From NCBI GenBank assembly GCA_000403255.2, contig KE159582.1:682500-746499 (forward strand): a DNA stretch of 64,000 nt, given 5' to 3'. Shown in pieces: positions 59,716-64,000 of this stretch (positions are counted from its first letter, which is position 1; each line of letters opens with the position of its first letter). A program made the translations under genes and the position numbers. A model generated the notes under the pieces. It was given only the letters and a program-made list of their open reading frames with translations. It searched no databases and had not been told where the DNA came from. The stretch is from Lachnospiraceae bacterium 3-1. GTDB taxonomy: Bacteria > Bacillota > Clostridia > Lachnospirales > Lachnospiraceae.

Positions 59716-60141
59716 ATGGCAAAGGAAGAGATTACACCGAGTGAATGGCAGATCATGGAAGTCCTGTGGGCGTGCGGGGAGCCTTTGACATCCTCCGAGG
59801 TCTACAAGAGGATGCAGGGGAATGTGGATATGTCGATGAGGATGGTGCGGGTGCTGATGAACCGCCTGAACCAGAAGGACATCCTCGGCTACACGGTGGA
59901 TGAGCATGATTCGAGGGTTTACCACTACTATGTGCAGAGGTCAAGGGAGGAATGCGTGAAGGAGAAAAGCAGGAAGTTTGTGGACAGCTATTTTTCCGGC
60001 AATGGGACAAATGCGATGGCGGCACTTTTGCAGAGCTTCGCACTGACGGATGAGCAGATAAAAGAGCTGGAGGAGATTCTGGAGAAAAGCAGGGAGCGGG
60101 GGACAGAATCCACGGATAAGGAGGGTGAACCCCATGCCTGA
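59716..60141 (+). CDS. BlaI/MecI/CopY-family repressor
   Basis: A 141-residue repressor. The winged helix is visible as ITPSEWQIMEVLWACGEPLT, SSEVYKRMQGN, MRMVRVLMNRLNQKD and YHYYVQRSREE. The C-terminal half is the dimerisation helix set. Its last eight bases overlap the M56 peptidase gene, the classic BlaI-BlaR1 order. It is expected to repress its own operon until cleaved or inactivated through the partner. Confidence 0.92.
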   Translation: MAKEEITPSEWQIMEVLWACGEPLTSSEVYKRMQGNVDMSMRMVRVLMNRLNQKDILGYTVDEHDSRVYHYYVQRSREECVKEKSRKFVDSYFSGNGTNAMAALLQSFALTDEQIKELEEILEKSRERGTESTDKEGEPHA

Positions 60142-61378
60142 CTGGTCACGGATTGGCAGCCTGCTGGATTTCTGCACGGCATATTACACTACCCAGCTTG
60201 TACGGTGTGCGGCATTTTCCTTCGTGCTGATCGGGCTTGTGATGCTGCTCCGGAAGGTGTTTTTTTCAAGACGGACATTCATAAGGGGGCTGCTATGGTC
60301 ATCCTTCCTGCTCATCCCGTTCCTTGGAAAGCTGAAGCTGTTTTATGAAAATGAGGCTGTGGCGATAATAACAGGACGGATAACGCATGGAACCATGACC
60401 TGCCTGTGGGCAGACCGCATTTATATGGCGGGCATCATTATAGCTGCTGTCTGTATATTCGGAAAGCGGCTGCGCCTCCGGAAGGCGGTTGCCGGGATGG
60501 AAAAGGTTTCTCTGGATAATATGCAGGTCAGAATTACAGACATGAATGTGACGCCGTTTACCGTGGGGCTGTTTGTACCGAAGATCGTCATCCCAAAGGT
60601 AATGCTGGAGAGCTATAGCAGGGAGGAATTAAGGTCTGTCATTCAGCATGAGCGGACGCATATCCGGTTAGGGCATTTGTGGTTCGGGCTTGCATGGGAC
60701 GTCCTGCGGTGCCTCTTATGGGTGAACCCGTTCCTGACAGTCTGCCAGAAACAGTTCCGGGCGGATATGGAGGATATCTGCGACAGGGTGTGCATACAGG
60801 GCAGCGGGAGGGCGGCGCATGAATATGGCATGGTGCTGCTGAAAACTCTGAAACTCCTGAGTTCAAAATCGGAGGGTACGCCGCCCGCCGTCACCTATGC
60901 GGGGGAAAGGGAATTTGCAGACATGAAAAGGCGGATGGGCGAGATTGCAGGTTTCCGTCCATACCGAAAAAAGTTGTGCATGGGCATGGCAGTTGCAGCC
61001 GTTCTGGTGATTGTGGCCATGCTGCTGGCGGTACATACACATTCCTATGCCCGCTGCAATGAAAACAGGGACATTCTGGTCGGTAAATATGATGGGGGAA
61101 ATGCAGTTGTTTCATGCGACACCGAAGAGCTAAGCAGGATGATCTCATATGATGACGAGTATGTCTATGTAGAAAGGGAGGCTTTTGAGAAGTTCTTAAT
61201 TGAAAACAATGCAGAAGGGGAAATTTGGATTGTTTTCGGCGGGTTTTATAAGCTGCCAGGTTTAACTGGTGTAGCAGAAAGCTGTATTTACGAAAACAAT
61301 TCAGAGGATGAGGTAGTGCGGATTCCCTATGAAAGCATCACGGACGACTGGTATATTGGATTACTTAAAATGCTATAA
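60134..61378 (+). CDS. BlaR1/MecR1-like M56 metallopeptidase
   Basis: A membrane metallopeptidase of 414 residues. There are membrane segments near 25-45, 58-70 and 95-115, then the M56 catalytic motif VIQHERTHIRLGHLWFGLAW (HExxH). DMEDICDRVCIQGSGR holds the third ligand region. A fourth membrane segment is at about 285-305. The outer C-terminus is only about 100 residues and lacks a penicillin-binding sensor fold. The ligand is therefore probably not a beta-lactam, and no beta-lactamase gene is nearby. The ATG at 60134 is eight bases from AAGGAGGG. Confidence 0.88.
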   Translation: MPDWSRIGSLLDFCTAYYTTQLVRCAAFSFVLIGLVMLLRKVFFSRRTFIRGLLWSSFLLIPFLGKLKLFYENEAVAIITGRITHGTMTCLWADRIYMAGIIIAAVCIFGKRLRLRKAVAGMEKVSLDNMQVRITDMNVTPFTVGLFVPKIVIPKVMLESYSREELRSVIQHERTHIRLGHLWFGLAWDVLRCLLWVNPFLTVCQKQFRADMEDICDRVCIQGSGRAAHEYGMVLLKTLKLLSSKSEGTPPAVTYAGEREFADMKRRMGEIAGFRPYRKKLCMGMAVAAVLVIVAMLLAVHTHSYARCNENRDILVGKYDGGNAVVSCDTEELSRMISYDDEYVYVEREAFEKFLIENNAEGEIWIVFGGFYKLPGLTGVAESCIYENNSEDEVVRIPYESITDDWYIGLLKML

Positions 61379-61436
61379 GCATTTCGTGTAAAAGAAATGG
61401 ATTTCAAATAATTATATTATCAAGGAGGAAAAAATT

Positions 61437-62204
61437 ATGGCAATGGAGATTACAAAAAATTACAGCAGCTATGCGGCACAGAGCATGGCGGGAAGCAATG
61501 CGGCAAGCAGCACGAAAAAGAAGGAAACAGAAAACACATCAGAAACAACAGGAAGCAGCAAGTCAAGAAGCACATCAGATTATGTGAACGAACTGGCAAA
61601 ACTTGTTCCAAGTGTGGAACTTAAGGTTGGAAATTCTTTTTCAACGGCTAAAAGCGGTAAAACATTGACGATCAATCCGCAGCTTTTGGAAAAGATGCAG
61701 AATGACCCGGAGAAGGAAAAAGAAATGAAAGAGCTGATCAGAGGTGTTGAATCGGCGGTGAATATGCTGGACAGCGTAATGAATGCCAGTGGATGGAGTG
61801 TGGTATTTAAACATGATTATATAGATGAAAACGGAAAATACCGCCAGATTGCCCTTGTCAGAAATGACTTTATGCTGAACATGAGCGACAAGCTCCGGGA
61901 AGAGAGGAAGAAAAACTCTGAGAAACTGATTGAAAAAACGAAAGAAAAGGCAGCAGAAAAGAAAGAGAAATTAGAGGAAGCTTTAGAAGAAAAGAAAACA
62001 GGGCAGGCAGAGGATGGAACAGCAGCTCCAAACAAGGCAGAGCAGCTTTTGGAAGAAAAAATGGCTGATTCCAAAGACGGAACGGTTTATCTGAATGACA
62101 CAGATATCCGGACAATCATTGAAGCTGCCCAGGAAGATGATGCAGGCAAAACTACTTTGAAAGATCAGCCGCAGGTTGGTGCGAATCTGGATTTGAAGAT
62201 ATAA
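61437..62204 (+). CDS. DUF6033-like hypothetical protein
   Basis: A 255-residue protein, soluble and without a signal peptide. The N-terminus is Ser/Thr-rich (AAQSMAGSNAASSTKKKETE). The core (YVNELAKLVPSVELKVGNSF, NPQLLEKMQNDPEKEKEMKE, NASGWSVVFKHDYIDENGKY) resembles a family I know as DUF6033. A long charged coiled coil (about 150-195) and a tail with DTDIRTIIEAAQ follow. CAAGGAGGAAAAA precedes the ATG. It follows the BlaR1-like gene by 58 bases; co-regulation is possible but not shown. Confidence 0.7.
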   Translation: MAMEITKNYSSYAAQSMAGSNAASSTKKKETENTSETTGSSKSRSTSDYVNELAKLVPSVELKVGNSFSTAKSGKTLTINPQLLEKMQNDPEKEKEMKELIRGVESAVNMLDSVMNASGWSVVFKHDYIDENGKYRQIALVRNDFMLNMSDKLREERKKNSEKLIEKTKEKAAEKKEKLEEALEEKKTGQAEDGTAAPNKAEQLLEEKMADSKDGTVYLNDTDIRTIIEAAQEDDAGKTTLKDQPQVGANLDLKI

Positions 62205-62326
62205 GTCCAGCTAATAAATGTCAATAGGTAAATGAAAAATATTTTTCTTCTAAAAAAGGGCAGACTTTCCCCTTGGTGAAAATATCATTTTTTAAAAAGA
62301 TATTGATTCGTTGGATTTGCAGTGTT

Positions 62327-63643
62327 TTATGCAGCTATGTCGCATTTAGCAGCATTGTATTGTTTGATATGTTCCTGCGGAGTAATGATTTCAAAAGGCT
62401 TGTTATCTCTGAGCATTGCAAATATTATGTTGCATACCTTGTGTGAAACAGCACCCATTGCCACAAGCTTGGGTTTTGCTCCACATTTTTTGAGATAGTA
62501 ATCCCGGAGTACTGGATTTTTAGCTTCACCTGTACGGGATACACTGATGCTTTGTAAAGTTAGTGTATGAACAACGCGCCTGGCTATGGCAGAGCCTCTT
62601 TTGGACATTTGGATTTTGGTACCTTCAAATTTGCCGGATTGTTTTACTGACGGATCAAGACCAAAGTAAGCAAAAAGTTGTTTTGGTTTTGAAAATGCAG
62701 AAAAATCACCAATCTCTCCCATGAGGGATATGGCAGATAAGAAACCGGCACCTTTGAATGTTTCGATCAAGTGAATCTGTTTCACAAAATCGGTATCTTC
62801 ATTAGCATTTACGAGTTCGTGCATTGCTTCTAGAATGCTGCCGATTTCTTCATCATATTTGCGGATGAAGCTGATATAGAGCCGAATCCGCTTGATGTTG
62901 CTGTCAATGATGTAACCGAACTCATTTGCTTCATGAGCAGCCTGGATAATGGCATTATACTTGTTTTGAGCATATGTAAGCCCAAAACGGGCAGTTGACT
63001 TGATGATACCAATAATCTCTTGTTTGTCTGCTTCAATAAAAGCAGATGGAGAGGAATAAGTTTCCAATAAGGTAAGGGATGTATTAATTGTAACCTTGGA
63101 GAAAATGCCAAGATATTGTGGAAATGCCATGCGAAGTTCACCTTGGAGTTTGTTCACGTAAGCGCTGCGGTTATCCATTAAGTCATAGTATTCACGACAT
63201 AGATTACGACAGTTCAAAGCAAGGTCAGAAGGCATGAGAGAAACCTTTAAATCAGGTTTCAAACCAACCAAAGCCGCTTTTTTAGAATCAAAACGGTCAT
63301 TATGTACTTTTCGTATGTTGATATTTGTGCTATTCTTAGTGATGATAGGATTGATAACTGAGCAGTTAAAACCCTTATCACGAAGATAGCAGAAGAGTGG
63401 GTAATGATAAATTCCCGTGGATTCAAGGAAAATGCGACTTTCCAAAGAATACAGCTCTTCTGCTTCTTTTATTTTAGAAACAGCGGTTGTAAGGGAACTC
63501 ATTTTGTTGTGTAGGATTTTATAAGGTTTTCCTACAAACTGTTGGTTTGGAAGTGCGATAGACATCCATGAGAAGTCAGCACCGACATCAATACCAACAG
63601 AGATGAATAGATCCTCAGGATTAAAAATAACTTTGTTTGGCAT
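62327..63643 (-). CDS. IS110-family transposase (DEDD recombinase)
   Basis: A 438-residue IS110 transposase. The N-terminal RuvC-like DEDD domain has VGIDVGADFSWMSIALPN, RIFLESTGIYHYPLFCYL and NDRFDSKKAALVGL. The C-terminal Tnp20 domain has LIETFKGAGFLSAISLMGEI with GDFSAFSKPKQLFAYFGLDP and the Ser-containing KMSKRGSAIARRVV-type region (SKRGSAIARR). The start at 63643 is eight bases behind AAGGAGC; an upstream frame extension lies in the non-coding end. The element is apparently intact. Confidence 0.93.
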   Translation of the reverse strand: MPNKVIFNPEDLFISVGIDVGADFSWMSIALPNQQFVGKPYKILHNKMSSLTTAVSKIKEAEELYSLESRIFLESTGIYHYPLFCYLRDKGFNCSVINPIITKNSTNINIRKVHNDRFDSKKAALVGLKPDLKVSLMPSDLALNCRNLCREYYDLMDNRSAYVNKLQGELRMAFPQYLGIFSKVTINTSLTLLETYSSPSAFIEADKQEIIGIIKSTARFGLTYAQNKYNAIIQAAHEANEFGYIIDSNIKRIRLYISFIRKYDEEIGSILEAMHELVNANEDTDFVKQIHLIETFKGAGFLSAISLMGEIGDFSAFSKPKQLFAYFGLDPSVKQSGKFEGTKIQMSKRGSAIARRVVHTLTLQSISVSRTGEAKNPVLRDYYLKKCGAKPKLVAMGAVSHKVCNIIFAMLRDNKPFEIITPQEHIKQYNAAKCDIAA

Positions 63644-63960
63644 GGGTGAAAGCTCCTTTCTGATAGGAATCCATTTCCAATCTGGCAGGTACACAACCTA
63701 GCGTGTTATACGGGTATCGCCTTCCGGTTCCCAACCAGCTAAAACATAAAACCCTGTCGAATGGACTAATTGACTCACTTGTAGGTATAGGCTGATGAAA
63801 ATCAGCTTCCCAAGGAGGTGAACATTCTTTATCCTATCCTAAGGGATAATACCTTATGTTTCATCTGGTGTCTATCAGGAACCGTCAGACATGATAATTA
63901 TTTTTGGATAACATCTGATGAAGGAAGAACACCTTCTTCTGTTATCTGATTTATAGAAAC
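63644..63960 (-). ncRNA. Candidate IS110 bridge RNA region
   Basis: About 300 non-coding bases lie upstream of the transposase (on its strand), where IS110 elements encode the bridge RNA that pairs with donor and target DNA. Hairpins fit a structured RNA: GATAACA...TGTTATC enclosing GAAGG...CCTTC (63906-63948), GCTGATGAAAATCAGC (63791-63806) and TATCC...GGGATA near 63831-63848. The loops cannot be assigned without the element ends. Confidence 0.4.
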
Positions 63961-64000
63961 TTATTAAACAAGTAGTCTTGATTGACTACACCATTATTAT

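Noticed and set aside
1..64000. tRNA, rRNA and CRISPR arrays
   Set aside because: No cloverleaf with a recognisable T-arm, no rRNA signatures and no regularly spaced repeats were seen by eye in either strand; a covariance search was not possible.

Overview
The window looks like a chromosomal stretch from a gut-type Lachnospiraceae (Bacillota, Clostridia). The group II intron maturase closely resembles the Eubacterium rectale (MarathonRT) enzyme. Strong GGAGG ribosome-binding sites precede most genes, and the DUF families, GntR/ABC, LytTR/DUF3021 and BlaI/BlaR1-like pairs are typical of that family. No rRNA, tRNA or CRISPR array was seen.

Layout. (1) 1-2540: host genes, namely a metallo-beta-lactamase-fold lipoprotein, a 4Fe-4S aldo/keto reductase and a winged-helix regulator lacking a receiver. 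(2) 2540-4383: a group IIC intron sitting just behind the regulator's terminator. (3) About 4400-52860: one long, visibly G+C-richer siphovirus prophage of the HK97/cos type, nearly all on the + strand. Its replication block (4909-14665) has a sigma-like factor, a Cas4/RecB-like nuclease (DUF2800), an ssDNA-binding protein (DUF2815), family A DNA polymerase, primase-helicase, VRR-NUC nuclease and SNF2 helicase. Next come a late-type regulator, HNH nuclease, small terminase and two DNA methyltransferases. An accessory island (20714-28702) separates the small from the large terminase. Large terminase, portal, protease, capsid, connectors, tail, tape measure, baseplate, a GH18 tail protein, holin and endolysin follow. 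The prophage ends with a recombination module of two overlapping serine recombinases. (4) 52860-64000: an A+T-rich mosaic with a truncated serine recombinase, LytTR/DUF3021, an IS4/IS701-like insertion sequence, a GntR-ABC operon, a BlaI/BlaR1-like pair, a DUF6033-like protein and an IS110 element with a possible bridge-RNA region.

The prophage is probably defective. The large terminase gene has a one-base deletion near 29519. A phage amidoligase gene is split by a complete RIT element (three overlapping tyrosine recombinase genes inside a 38-bp inverted repeat) at 22650-26125. Removing that stretch would restore the amidoligase frame exactly.

The most unusual feature is the accessory island. 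It encodes an amidoligase, a gamma-glutamylcyclotransferase-like protein, a 291-residue protein that shares the amidoligase's C-terminal domain, and several small proteins. A leader element of about 100 bp (core AGAGCGAATATGTGTACTACCGAAAG) stands in front of three of the island genes (one copy is shorter and diverged) and recurs before the holin-proximal gene. This suggests separately controlled cargo units inside the late region. A different element of about 45 bp occurs both at the start of the early operon and before the recombinase module.
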